Source: Candidatus Cloacimonas sp.
GTDB lineage: Bacteria > Cloacimonadota > Cloacimonadia > Cloacimonadales > Cloacimonadaceae
DNA length: 60,311 nt
Assembly: GCA_035403355.1 (NCBI GenBank)
Contig: DAONFA010000010.1
Coordinates: 1-60,311, forward strand
Reading direction: 5' to 3'
A model generated the notes under the pieces. It ran no database searches. It had not been told where the DNA came from and saw only the letters and a list, made by a program, of their open reading frames with translations. A program made the translations under genes and the position numbers. Below, piece after piece: positions 46,877 to 54,494 of this stretch. Position 1 is the stretch's first letter. Each line of letters begins with the position of its first letter.

Positions 46877-47431
46877 ATGAAAAGATTAGCTATCCTCCTG
46901 ATTCTGATTGCAGGATGTTTTGCCCTAAGGGCTCAAACGGGACTTTTTAATTTGAGCTATGCCATTCCGATTGAAGAAGCGGACTCTCTGCTTACCCAAA
47001 TTGACTTTTATACGCCCAATTTTAACGACAATTTGGTTCGTTATTACCCCAAAACCAGTAATTATGTAGAAGCAATTCTGGTTTTCGTAGAGCCCAAAAC
47101 CAGACGCATAGTGGGCTGGTTTATTAAATACAGTCCCGATAATTCGGAAGAAGACGATGCCTATATCTTGCAAACTCTGCAGGAATTACATGGCAAAACT
47201 AACCAATATGATGAAGAAACACAGCAACTTATCTGGTTTTTATCCACAACTCGCAGTGTGCATATTATGTATGCAGATGACAACAGTTTAACGGTGCTCT
47301 ATTATGATGCCCATTTTCCAGAACTTTTTCATATTCCGGGTAGTCCTGCACTCATAGAAAAACCCGAAACAGATGGCAGCAATCCCCCTAAGGATACTAA
47401 CCCTCCGTCTGCCGAACAAGATGCAAGGTAG
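46877..47431 (+). CDS. Small exported protein of unknown function
   Basis: 184 residues from MKRLAILLILIAGCFALRAQ; upstream in-frame codons from 46733 lack a ribosome-binding site and precede the signal sequence. IAGC could be a lipobox (Cys14), or cleavage may occur after LRAQ. The body (LSYAIPIEEADSLLTQIDFYTP...VEPKTRRIVGWFIKYSPDNSEEDDAYILQTLQELHG) looks like a small alpha/beta domain and recalls periplasmic sensor-like proteins, but I cannot name a family. The tail is Pro/Asp-rich and low-complexity. Confidence 0.7.
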   Translation: MKRLAILLILIAGCFALRAQTGLFNLSYAIPIEEADSLLTQIDFYTPNFNDNLVRYYPKTSNYVEAILVFVEPKTRRIVGWFIKYSPDNSEEDDAYILQTLQELHGKTNQYDEETQQLIWFLSTTRSVHIMYADDNSLTVLYYDAHFPELFHIPGSPALIEKPETDGSNPPKDTNPPSAEQDAR

Positions 47432-47490
47432 TTAATTATAGCGGGAAAATATTGCTAACTATTGCAGGATACTATGTAGCAATATATTAC

Positions 47491-47516
47491 TTGACTAATA
47501 AAGGCATTTATATTTT
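47491..47516 (+). promoter_or_regulatory. Possible promoter of the SpoVG-like/aminotransferase/kor unit
   Basis: TTGACT (47491-47496) and TATTTT (47511-47516), 14-nt spacer, 29 nt before the start at 47546. Confidence 0.3.
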
Positions 47517-47545
47517 GGAGAAATAGGTAATAGCCGGGAGTAATA

Positions 47546-47836
47546 ATGAACATACATTTCAGAGATGTCCAAAGTGGAAGCGTGGAAGCCAGAGCAATTA
47601 TAGAAATTGCGGATGGTGTTTTTTTGAATGAGGTTACTATTTTAAATATTGATGGCGAAATTGTAGTGGAATTTCCGCATAAGAGCTTTATTGGCAAATC
47701 CAAACATACTTACTACATAGATATTATTACTTTTGAAGATAATGATAAGCGCATCGTGTGGGAATTGGAGATTAAAGATGCCTACAAGGAATGGCGCAAA
47801 ACCAATAAGAAAGTTTTAATTTACGAAGAAAGATAA
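47546..47836 (+). CDS. SpoVG-like small regulatory protein (tentative)
   Basis: 96 residues with GGGAG 5 nt before the ATG. ARAIIEIADGVFLNEVTILNIDGEIVVEFPHKSF...YYIDIITFEDNDKRIVWELEIKDAYKEW follows the pattern of SpoVG (a short beta-sheet RNA/DNA-binding regulator: A-I-ID-F-I--I-I-DG---V-FP-K----Y-DI), though the classic SpoVG motifs are only loosely matched. It precedes the aminotransferase by 23 nt and so probably shares its transcript. It might regulate this catabolic operon (inference). Confidence 0.55.
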   Translation: MNIHFRDVQSGSVEARAIIEIADGVFLNEVTILNIDGEIVVEFPHKSFIGKSKHTYYIDIITFEDNDKRIVWELEIKDAYKEWRKTNKKVLIYEER

Positions 47837-47859
47837 AAAAAGACAAGGAGGATCAGAAA

Positions 47860-49074
47860 ATGATCACCGATTTGCAAAACATCCTGTCAACCAACATTAA
47901 GGGTATGAAAAGGTCTGCAATCCGCGAACTTTTGAAGTTTCTCGGTCAGCCCGGTTTGATATCCTTTTCCGGTGGCTTTCCCAGCCCTCTAACTTTCCCG
48001 GTGGAAGAGCTGAAAAGCATTATTGCCGAAGTTATGGATAATGAAGCTGCTTATGCACTTCAATATGGAACAACGGAAGGTGATGATTTATTGCGGACTA
48101 TGCTGGCTAACCGTTACAAAGCCAATGGCATAGATGTTACGAAAGACAATATCATTATCACTACTGCCTCTCAACAGGCATTAGACCTGATTTCCAAAAT
48201 GTTTATTGATCCGGGTGACTATGTTCTTGTGGGTTTACCTTCTTACTTAGGAGCACTCCAAGCTTTTGGTTCTTATGGAGCTAATATGATTGGAATTACT
48301 ATGGATGATGAAGGTGAAGACCCGAACCTGATGGAAAAGGCATTAAAAGACCTTGCCGCCAAAGGGAAAAAGCCCAAATTTATCTATCTGATACCTGATT
48401 TTCAAAATCCCGCCGGTATTACTATGAGCGAACGCAGGCGAATAGAAATTCTGGAACTGGCTCATAAATATGATGTTCTGGTTCTGGAAGATAGCCCCTA
48501 TCGGGAATTGCGCTATGAAGGTAAAACCCAAAAGACCCTTTATGAACTGGATGGAACAAGCCAGGTTGTTATCTTGGGCACATTCAGCAAAATCTTCTGC
48601 CCCGGTTTCAGAATTGGCTGGGTTGTAGGTCACCCCGATGTTTTGGATAAAATTGTTGTTGGCAAACAGGCAACCGACTTATGCACTCCCCCCTTCACTC
48701 AAAGAATAGCTGCCCGCTATATGGAAAAGGGATATTTAGACCCCAAAATTAACGAAATTAAAGATATGTATTCCGTGAAACAAAAAGTAATGCTGGAATC
48801 CCTGGAAAAATATATGCCGGAAGAAATGAAATGGACTCATCCTGAAGGTGGTTTGTTCCTGATGGTTACGGGTCCGGAACAGTTGGATACTAATGCTCTT
48901 TTGTTGGAATGCATTAGAGAAGCCAATGTAGCTTATGTAGCAGGAAACAGTTTCTTCTGCGACGGCAAAGGTTATAATACAATGCGTCTTAATTTCAGCT
49001 ACGAAAGCATTGAAACCAATATTGAGGGCTGCAAACGCCTCGGTGGATATTTCAAAAAAATACTACAAAAATAA
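47860..49074 (+). CDS. PLP-dependent aminotransferase (2-aminoadipate/LysN-type, fold I)
   Basis: 404 residues, strong AAGGAGG upstream. The N-terminal KRSAIRELLKFLGQPGLISFSGGFPSPLTFP and the TSQQALD region (TTASQQALDLISKMF) are typical of the MocR/LysN-like class I group. Lys244 in LGTFSKIFCPGFRIGW binds PLP; NPAGITMSERRR and SYLGAL contact the cofactor and substrate. Converts amino acids to 2-oxo acids. It is followed by the four genes of a 2-oxoacid:ferredoxin oxidoreductase, which can take those 2-oxo acids to acyl-CoA; the exact amino acid is not deducible. Confidence 0.92.
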   Translation: MITDLQNILSTNIKGMKRSAIRELLKFLGQPGLISFSGGFPSPLTFPVEELKSIIAEVMDNEAAYALQYGTTEGDDLLRTMLANRYKANGIDVTKDNIIITTASQQALDLISKMFIDPGDYVLVGLPSYLGALQAFGSYGANMIGITMDDEGEDPNLMEKALKDLAAKGKKPKFIYLIPDFQNPAGITMSERRRIEILELAHKYDVLVLEDSPYRELRYEGKTQKTLYELDGTSQVVILGTFSKIFCPGFRIGWVVGHPDVLDKIVVGKQATDLCTPPFTQRIAARYMEKGYLDPKINEIKDMYSVKQKVMLESLEKYMPEEMKWTHPEGGLFLMVTGPEQLDTNALLLECIREANVAYVAGNSFFCDGKGYNTMRLNFSYESIETNIEGCKRLGGYFKKILQK

Positions 49075-49094
49075 ATAAAGTAATGGAGGAAAGA

Positions 49095-49394
49095 ATGTCC
49101 AAAAAAGTCGAAAAAGACCGTATGGGCATGATTATTCACGAAGAAGATACTCCCGAAAAAATGGAAGTAGAAATAACGGAAATTAAAGCTCCCGGCGATG
49201 AGGATTCCCCTGTCCTCATCTATTACAACTGGTGCAAAAAATGCGGGATTTGCGTAGCTTTTTGCCCAACCGGCTGTCTGGGTAGAAAAAGTGACGGCTC
49301 CCCTTATGTGCAAGCACCCGAAAAATGTATTCACTGCGAAACCTGTGACCTGCTTTGTCCCGATTTTGCCATTACCGGAGCTAAAGAACGCTGA
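49095..49394 (+). CDS. korD: 2-oxoacid:ferredoxin oxidoreductase, delta (ferredoxin) subunit
   Basis: 99 residues from ATG 49095, with GGAGG (49085-49089) correctly spaced; the ATG at 49083 overlaps that site. Two [4Fe-4S] clusters are predicted from CKKCGICVAFC (Cys47, 50, 53, 57) and CIHCETCDLLC (Cys78, 81, 84, 88). It transfers electrons from the TPP enzyme to soluble ferredoxin. First of four subunit genes in the order D-A-B-C. Confidence 0.93.
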   Translation: MSKKVEKDRMGMIIHEEDTPEKMEVEITEIKAPGDEDSPVLIYYNWCKKCGICVAFCPTGCLGRKSDGSPYVQAPEKCIHCETCDLLCPDFAITGAKER

Positions 49395-49409
49395 AGGAAC
49401 TTAAAAAAA

Positions 49410-50654
49410 ATGACAGAAAAAGAAAAAAGTAAACAGACAACCCATAAAACCCCATCCCCAAAAGCATCTCTGGCTACTAAACCGGAAAGCAAACTGGAAG
49501 AAATTCAGGCAAAACGCGAACGCAAAACGGTTCTGATGCAAGGCAATGAAGCAGTTGCTTATGGTGCTTTGGATGCGGGAGTAAATTTCTTTGCCGGTTA
49601 CCCGATTACTCCTTCCACGGAAATTGCGGAAATTTTAGCCGCTGAACTTCCCAAAAGAAACGGTGCCTTTATTCAAATGGAAGATGAGCTTGCCTCAATC
49701 TGTGCTATCATTGGTGCCTCTTTGGCAGGAGCAAAATCATTAACCGCTACCAGCGGACCAGGATTTTCCCTGATGCAGGAAGGAATCGGTTATGCCAAAA
49801 TAACAGAGACACCCTGCGTGGTAGTTAATGTGCAAAGAGTTGGTCCCAGCACTGGAATGCCCACCAGTCCTGCCCAGGGAGACATTATGCAATCCAAATG
49901 GGGTTCGCATGGTGATTCTCCTGCTATAGTTCTTTATCCCGATTCGGTGAAAGAGAGCTATGAACTAACTATCCGGGCAGTGAATTTAAGCGAAAAATAC
50001 AGAACATGCGTTATTTTGTTACTGGATGAAGTGATAGCGCATATGCGGGAAGCAGTTTGCCTTCCTGATCTTGCCAATGTGCGAATAATCAATCGGATTA
50101 AACCAACCGTGCCACCTCAATGGTATAAACACTATGATGAAAACCAAAAATACCTTTCCCCTCTTGCCAGTTTTGGAGAGGGCTACCGTTATCATGTTAC
50201 CGGTTTAACTCACGATTCGCATGGTTTTCCTACTAACAAACCTGGCGAGGCAGCTGATATGATGGATCGTTTACGCAAAAAAATCTCTTATAATATGCGT
50301 GACCTGGTACAAATTGAAAGCTATCAGATGGAAGATGCCAAAATTGCTATTTTTGCTGCCGGAATTTCTTCCCGGGCTGCTAAAGCTGCAATTGCCACAG
50401 CCCGAGCAGAGGGAATTAAGGTAGGGCTTTTAAGACCTTTAACTATCTGGCCCTTCCCGGATGACGCAGTGCGGAAAATGCTCCGAAATGTGGATACAGT
50501 TATCGTTCCGGAACTTAATCAGGGACAGTTGATTCACGAAGTAGAGCGTCTGACTAAAGATAAAAGTGACGGCGGATTGATTCCTATTAACAAAGTAAGC
50601 AGCGAATTGATTACTCCCAACGAAATCCTGAATAAAATCAAGGAGGTATGCTGA
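49410..50654 (+). CDS. korA: 2-oxoacid:ferredoxin oxidoreductase, alpha subunit
   Basis: 414 residues. After an unusual, charged, low-complexity N-terminal extension of about 40 residues (Lys/Ser/Pro-rich), the pyrimidine domain begins at VLMQGNEAVAYGALDAGVNFFAGYPITPSTEIAE. QMEDELASICAIIGASLAGAKSLTATSGPGFSLMQEGIGYA and VVNVQRVGPSTGMPTSPAQGD are diagnostic for the KorA/VorB class. The C-terminal part is the transketolase-C-like domain (VGLLRPLTIWPFPDDAV). The extension may be a real feature or reflect an upstream start choice. Confidence 0.95.
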   Translation: MTEKEKSKQTTHKTPSPKASLATKPESKLEEIQAKRERKTVLMQGNEAVAYGALDAGVNFFAGYPITPSTEIAEILAAELPKRNGAFIQMEDELASICAIIGASLAGAKSLTATSGPGFSLMQEGIGYAKITETPCVVVNVQRVGPSTGMPTSPAQGDIMQSKWGSHGDSPAIVLYPDSVKESYELTIRAVNLSEKYRTCVILLLDEVIAHMREAVCLPDLANVRIINRIKPTVPPQWYKHYDENQKYLSPLASFGEGYRYHVTGLTHDSHGFPTNKPGEAADMMDRLRKKISYNMRDLVQIESYQMEDAKIAIFAAGISSRAAKAAIATARAEGIKVGLLRPLTIWPFPDDAVRKMLRNVDTVIVPELNQGQLIHEVERLTKDKSDGGLIPINKVSSELITPNEILNKIKEVC

Positions 50655-50655
50655 A

Positions 50656-51495
50656 ATGGCTAATATTCCCCAACGCATAATTCATGAATACCTGCGGCAC
50701 GATAAGAAATTTCCTCATGTGTGGTGTGCCGGCTGCAGTAATGGTATAGTTTTGGGTGCTATTATTAGAGCAGTTGCCTCTTTGAATATAGACCGCAACG
50801 ATATTGTTATGGTTTCCGGCATTGGCTGCTCTTCGCGGATGCCTGTTTATGTAGATTTTAATACTCTGCATACTTTACATGGACGCAGTATTGCTTTTGC
50901 TACAGGCGTTAAACTGCATAAACCGCATTTGAAAGTAATCGTTGTAACCGGCGATGGCGATTGTGCTGCCATCGGAGGTAATCATTTAATTCATGCTGCT
51001 CGCAGAAATATAGACCTGAAAGTAGTGATGATTAATAATAATATTTATGGGATGACGGGTGGACAGTGCAGTCCTACAACTCCTCATAATGCCTATGCTA
51101 CTACTGCACCTTATGGAAATATAGAGCCTGATTTTAATATCTGCAATCTGGCTATGGGTGCCGGCGCTTCTTTCGTTGCCAGAACTACAGCTTTCCATGT
51201 TCAGGAAATGCAATCTATGATAAAAGACGCTCTTCAGCATCCCGGGTTTTCTTTGATAGAGGTAGTTAGCGCTTGTCCTGTAATCTACGGACGCTTAAAT
51301 AAAAAAGGTGGAGCTCCACAAATGCTGAAGGACTTTCGGGATAATTCCATTCCCCTGGCTGCAGTGGACAAACTGCCTCCGGAAAAAGTGGAAGGAAAAA
51401 TAGTGCGCGGAATTTTACGCAAAGAAATCCGTCCTGAATTCACTGCTGAATATGCTGCTCTATGCCAGAAAGTGCAAACTGAGAGAGGTGAATAA
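50656..51495 (+). CDS. korB: 2-oxoacid:ferredoxin oxidoreductase, beta (TPP-binding) subunit
   Basis: 279 residues; AAGGAGG lies inside the end of korA. The TPP/Mg motif VTGDGDCAAIGGNHLIHAARRNIDLKVVMINNNIYGMTGGQ (start GDGD, end NNN) is intact, and FPHVWCAGCSNGIVLGAI near the N-terminus is family-typical. VSACPVIYGRLNKKGG is a KorB hallmark. Works with korA and korC to decarboxylate 2-oxo acids oxidatively to acyl-CoA. Confidence 0.96.
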   Translation: MANIPQRIIHEYLRHDKKFPHVWCAGCSNGIVLGAIIRAVASLNIDRNDIVMVSGIGCSSRMPVYVDFNTLHTLHGRSIAFATGVKLHKPHLKVIVVTGDGDCAAIGGNHLIHAARRNIDLKVVMINNNIYGMTGGQCSPTTPHNAYATTAPYGNIEPDFNICNLAMGAGASFVARTTAFHVQEMQSMIKDALQHPGFSLIEVVSACPVIYGRLNKKGGAPQMLKDFRDNSIPLAAVDKLPPEKVEGKIVRGILRKEIRPEFTAEYAALCQKVQTERGE

Positions 51496-52031
51496 TGGCT
51501 GATAATTTTGAAGTTCGCCTTTCCGGAAGCGGTGGCCAGGGTTTAATTCTGGCAGGAATTATTCTGGCTAAAGCTGCTGTGATAGAAAATAAAAAGGTTA
51601 CCCAAACCCAAAGCTATGGTCCTGAATCAAGAGGCGGCTATTCGCATGCTGATGTAATTATCAGTAACAGGGAAATAAACTTTCCTGAAGCAACGAATAT
51701 TAATTGCCTGCTGGCTTTAACTCAGGAAGCGTGTGATAAGTTTCTTTTTGATTTGGTAGAAAACGGAATCCTGATTATTGATACTACCTTCGTTAAAAAC
51801 CTGGCTATGTCTGCTGAAAATACTTACGAAATTCCTTTCACAGAAATTGCCCAGGAAAAATTGGGCAGCCCTATTTCTACTAATATTATGGCTCTTGCTT
51901 TCCTGGTGAAAGTTACAGGAATAGTGAAAGAAAGCTCTTTGAAAAAAGCGATTGAGGAAACGGTAAAACCCGCATTTGTTGACTTGAACCTGAAAGCAAT
52001 GCAGATTGGTTTTGACCTCGCAAAAAAATAA
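51495..52031 (+). CDS. korC: 2-oxoacid:ferredoxin oxidoreductase, gamma subunit
   Basis: 178 residues, starting on the last base of the korB stop (TAATG). RLSGSGGQGLILAGIILAKAA and QTQSYGPESRGGYSHADVIIS are the CoA-contacting motifs of the gamma family. Completes the KorDABC complex. A triple palindrome array follows at once. Confidence 0.95.
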   Translation: MADNFEVRLSGSGGQGLILAGIILAKAAVIENKKVTQTQSYGPESRGGYSHADVIISNREINFPEATNINCLLALTQEACDKFLFDLVENGILIIDTTFVKNLAMSAENTYEIPFTEIAQEKLGSPISTNIMALAFLVKVTGIVKESSLKKAIEETVKPAFVDLNLKAMQIGFDLAKK

Positions 52032-52034
52032 GAC

Positions 52035-52119
52035 GGACGATGTCCTCATCGTTCAAAACCCCGGAGGAACGATGTCCTCATCGTTCAAAAACCCCGGAGG
52101 AACGATGTCCTCATCGTTC
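52035..52119. repeat. Three palindromic 20-mers GAACGATGTCCTCATCGTTC, 33-bp period
   Basis: Copies at 52035-52054 (GGACGA variant), 52067-52086 and 52100-52119, joined by AAAACCCCGGAG. Same plan as the GGTTGACC array before fabD: palindromic 20-mer plus a constant 12-13-nt linker. The same arms (GAACGA / TCGTTC) occur in the units at 1-178. Confidence 0.93.
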
Positions 52120-52135
52120 ATTATGATCCCGTTAT

Positions 52136-52206
52136 GTCAGGAGTCATCACTGCCGAAATGCCTTCATTGCTATCCGCAAACATTTTTGGCAGTGAGGACT
52201 CGTGAC
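52136..52206. repeat. Long imperfect inverted repeat (CACTGCC family), copy 2
   Basis: GTCAGGAGTCATCACTGCC (from 52136) and GGCAGTGAGGACTCGTGAC (to 52206) flank about 33 nt. Arms match those at 30599-30668, but the central loop differs. Confidence 0.85.
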
Positions 52207-52240
52207 ACCTTGAACCCTAATTCATTAGAGGAGATTATTG

Positions 52241-52642
52241 ATGCTTAAACATATCAGTCACATCGGCATCGCAGTTAAAAACCTGGAAGCAGGAATTGCT
52301 TTCTACGAAAAAATCGGCTTAAAACTTGAAGGGATAGAAGAAGTCCCTTCCCAAATGGTTAAAGTTGCCTTTTTTCCTTGTGGAGATACAAGAATAGAAT
52401 TGCTTTGCCCTACTTCAGATGACAGCCCTATTGCCAAATTCATTGAAAAAAAGGGAGAAGGAATTCAACATCTTGCCTTCGCCGTTGACGATATAAACGA
52501 CGCCTTAAAACAGGTAAACGATTTGGGTTTAGCCCTAATTGATAAAGAACCTCGCCCCGGAGCACATCATTCGGAGATTGCTTTTATGCATCCTAAATCC
52601 AGTTTGGGGGTTTTGATAGAATTGTGCGAGGAACACGGTTAA
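52241..52642 (+). CDS. mce: Methylmalonyl-CoA epimerase
   Basis: 133 residues from ATG 52241 (GAGGAG upstream). Vicinal-oxygen-chelate fold with metal-ligand candidates His7 (ISHIGIAV), Glu53 (RIELLCP), His77 (GIQHLAFAV) and Glu127 (LIELCEE). Interconverts (R)- and (S)-methylmalonyl-CoA in the propionate/succinate branch. Its position just after the kor genes fits 2-oxobutyrate or propionyl-CoA catabolism; mutase subunits are not in the window. Confidence 0.92.
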   Translation: MLKHISHIGIAVKNLEAGIAFYEKIGLKLEGIEEVPSQMVKVAFFPCGDTRIELLCPTSDDSPIAKFIEKKGEGIQHLAFAVDDINDALKQVNDLGLALIDKEPRPGAHHSEIAFMHPKSSLGVLIELCEEHG

Positions 52643-53113
52643 AGGTTAACAGGTTAACAGGTTAACAGGTTAACGGGTTAACAGGTGAAAAAGGTTAACG
52701 GGTGAAAAAGGTTAACAGGTTAACAGGTTAACAAGTGAACAGGTGAACGGGGAGATAAATATCGTTGCAAACCCTGATATGGGTAACCAGAGCTCGCTGA
52801 AGCTCCGTATTTTGCATTATTTTTTCTCGCAGAGGAATAGCATCTTTCAACTATACAAATAAAATCCCCAAAATCCTGAAAATCCTGTTCATCCCATACC
52901 TATCTTTTATCCTGTTCATCCTATACTTATTTTTTATCCTGTTCATCCCATACCTATTTTTTATCCTGTTTATCCCATATCTAATCTTTTATCTGTGTTA
53001 TCCGTGTAATCTGTGAGAGACATTTTATCCGTGTAATCTGCGTGAAATCCTGAAAATCCTGTTCATCCCCTTCCTATTCTTTTATCTGTGTTATCTGTGT
53101 AATCTGTGAGAGA
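52643..53113. repeat. Composite repeat block, left direct repeat
   Basis: Begins with a 9-bp minisatellite (GGTTAACAG, with GGTGAAAAA variants) to about 52750, passes through a unique core of about 150 nt (GAGATAAATATCGTTGCAAA...), then a ~27-bp repeat built on TTTTATCCTGTTCATCCCAT, then copies of GTGTAATCTGTGAGAGA. The core aligns to 54129-54284 without gaps at an offset of 1389 nt; I count five mismatches over about 156 nt. No gene seen. Confidence 0.93.
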
Positions 53114-53138
53114 TCTAACTCTATCTCTTGGAAAACGA

Positions 53139-53678
53139 TTATTTCTTTTTCCGCTTTGCCAGATAAGCTCTAATATCATCAGTTGTATATTTTTGGGATG
53201 GTTTGTTTTTCTTGTTAATTTCTTCAATCTCAGCGACATAATCCGTATTATGAGTTGATGGAATTTGGAAGGTAAACTTGGTTCTATTTTCCGAGTTGCT
53301 AATAGTAAAATCCCCCAAACCAATGATATCCATCCCAACTAAAACCCCAAAAGGAATAGAATTACTTTCAATAACTCTCACTTGCTGAATAACGACTTGA
53401 TTAGGTAAGATCATATCTATCAAATAATTATTGCAGGAACTTTTACCATGTACTCCATTCACTTGCGTAATTCCTATTGGTTTTAGATTCAGTGCCTGAA
53501 CTAACTGTGACGAAATAACTGAATGATTGGCACCAGTATCCCATGCACCAATAGTTTCTACTTTCATTTTTGAATCTTCCAAAACTGTGGAAGAGGTTAT
53601 ACTGATTTTTGTTTGTAAAATATTAACCCGCGAAGGGTAGGCAACGGTAAAAGCAAATCTTTGAATATTATTAGACAT
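53139..53678 (-). CDS. Retropepsin-like (clan AA) aspartic protease
   Basis: 179 residues. The active-site string is AWDTGANHSVIS (Asp47-Thr-Gly), and the hydrophobic-hydrophobic-Gly counterpart is FGVLVGMDII (about 110-119), which is the single-domain retropepsin pattern; such proteins act as dimers. A charged C-terminal extension (YTTDDIRAYLAKRKKK) follows the catalytic domain. No signal peptide, so cytosolic. Its start overlaps the end of the DUF5678-like gene by 8 nt with no ribosome-binding site of its own, so translation is coupled. Substrate unknown. Together they form a compact two-gene cassette between direct repeats. Confidence 0.85.
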   Translation of the reverse strand: MSNNIQRFAFTVAYPSRVNILQTKISITSSTVLEDSKMKVETIGAWDTGANHSVISSQLVQALNLKPIGITQVNGVHGKSSCNNYLIDMILPNQVVIQQVRVIESNSIPFGVLVGMDIIGLGDFTISNSENRTKFTFQIPSTHNTDYVAEIEEINKKNKPSQKYTTDDIRAYLAKRKKK

Positions 53679-53919
53679 TCCAGTTTAAAAAGCTTACATT
53701 ATAATAGGATGGATCTGCAGTGCACAGTTCAACAAAGAAAGTCCCCGGTTCATATTTCTTTTTTGCAAACACAATCGCTTCTGTGATATTGGGAAAGAAA
53801 CCAACAACTTTATTATCTACAATTACTACATACTTATTAGGATGTTCTTTGCTGAATTCCGGAAGATGAGCTCTAAAGAATTCAAACTCTTTTTCCAACG
53901 GTTTCGCACTATTTTCCAT
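53671..53919 (-). CDS. DUF5678-like small protein
   Basis: 82 residues from ATG 53919 (MENSAKP), preceded by AGAGGT about 8 nt upstream; an ATG 30 nt earlier is less well placed. FEFFRAHLPEFSKEHPNKYVVIVDNKVVGFFPNITEAIVFAKKKYEPGTFFVELC fits the DUF5678 pattern (K-Y-V-V-I--N-x-V, then a helix and FxV strand). Known proteins of this type are small and often lie directly upstream of a retropepsin-like gene, as here. Role unknown; it could be the protease's partner, substrate or inhibitor. Confidence 0.75.
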   Translation of the reverse strand: MENSAKPLEKEFEFFRAHLPEFSKEHPNKYVVIVDNKVVGFFPNITEAIVFAKKKYEPGTFFVELCTADPSYYNVSFLNWNV

Positions 53920-53938
53920 TTTTTTTACCTCTAAATAC

Positions 53939-53966
53939 AAACTATTCATCAGGATTAAATTGGCAA
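53939..53966 (-). promoter_or_regulatory. Possible promoter of the DUF5678/protease cassette
   Basis: On the minus strand TTGCCA (53966-53961) and TAGTTT (53944-53939) with a 16-nt spacer, about 20 nt before the start. It lies between the right repeat block and the gene, so the cassette carries its own promoter. Confidence 0.35.
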
Positions 53967-53989
53967 GTTATTTTTTTTCTTATAGGAAA

Positions 53990-54494
53990 CAGGTGAACGG
54001 GTGAAAAAGGTTAACGGGTGAACAGGTTAACAGGTTAACAGGTGAAAAAGGTTAACGGGTTAACAGGTTAACAGGTTAACGGGTTAACAGGTGAAAAAGG
54101 TTAACGGGTTAACAGGTTAACAGGTTAACAGGTGAACGGGGAGATAAATATCGTTGCAAACCCTGATATGGGTAACCGGAGCTCACTGAAGCTCCGTATT
54201 TTGCATTATTTTTTCTCGCAGAGGAATAGCATCTTCCGACTATACAAATAAAATCTCCAAAATCCTGAAAATCCTGTTCATCCCCTACCTATTTTTTATC
54301 CTGTTCATCCCATACCTATTTTTTATCCTGTTTATCCCATATCTAATCTTTTATCCTGTTTATCCCATACCTATTCTTTTATCTGTGTTATCTGTGTAAT
54401 CTGTGAGAGACATTTTTTCCGTGTAATCTGTGAGAGACATTTTATCCGTGTAATCTGTGAGAGACATTTTTTCTGTGTAATCTGCGTGAAATCC
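53990..54494. repeat. Composite repeat block, right direct repeat
   Basis: Same order as the left block: GGTTAACAG/GGTGAAAAA 9-mers, core GAGATAAATATCG... from 54141, TTTTATCCTGTTCATCCCAT units, and several ATCTGTGAGAGACATTTT units. Minisatellite copy numbers differ from the left block while the core is nearly identical. It ends just before the rplU promoter. Confidence 0.93.

Noticed and set aside
52006..52248. Open frame of 80 codons after korC
   Set aside because: It reads through the triple palindrome array and the CACTGCC element; repeated peptide, no ribosome-binding site.
52643..54494. Composite transposon
   Set aside because: No transposase, no terminal inverted repeats on the blocks and no target-site duplication visible; only direct repeats. 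Kept as a finding about an unexplained cassette instead.
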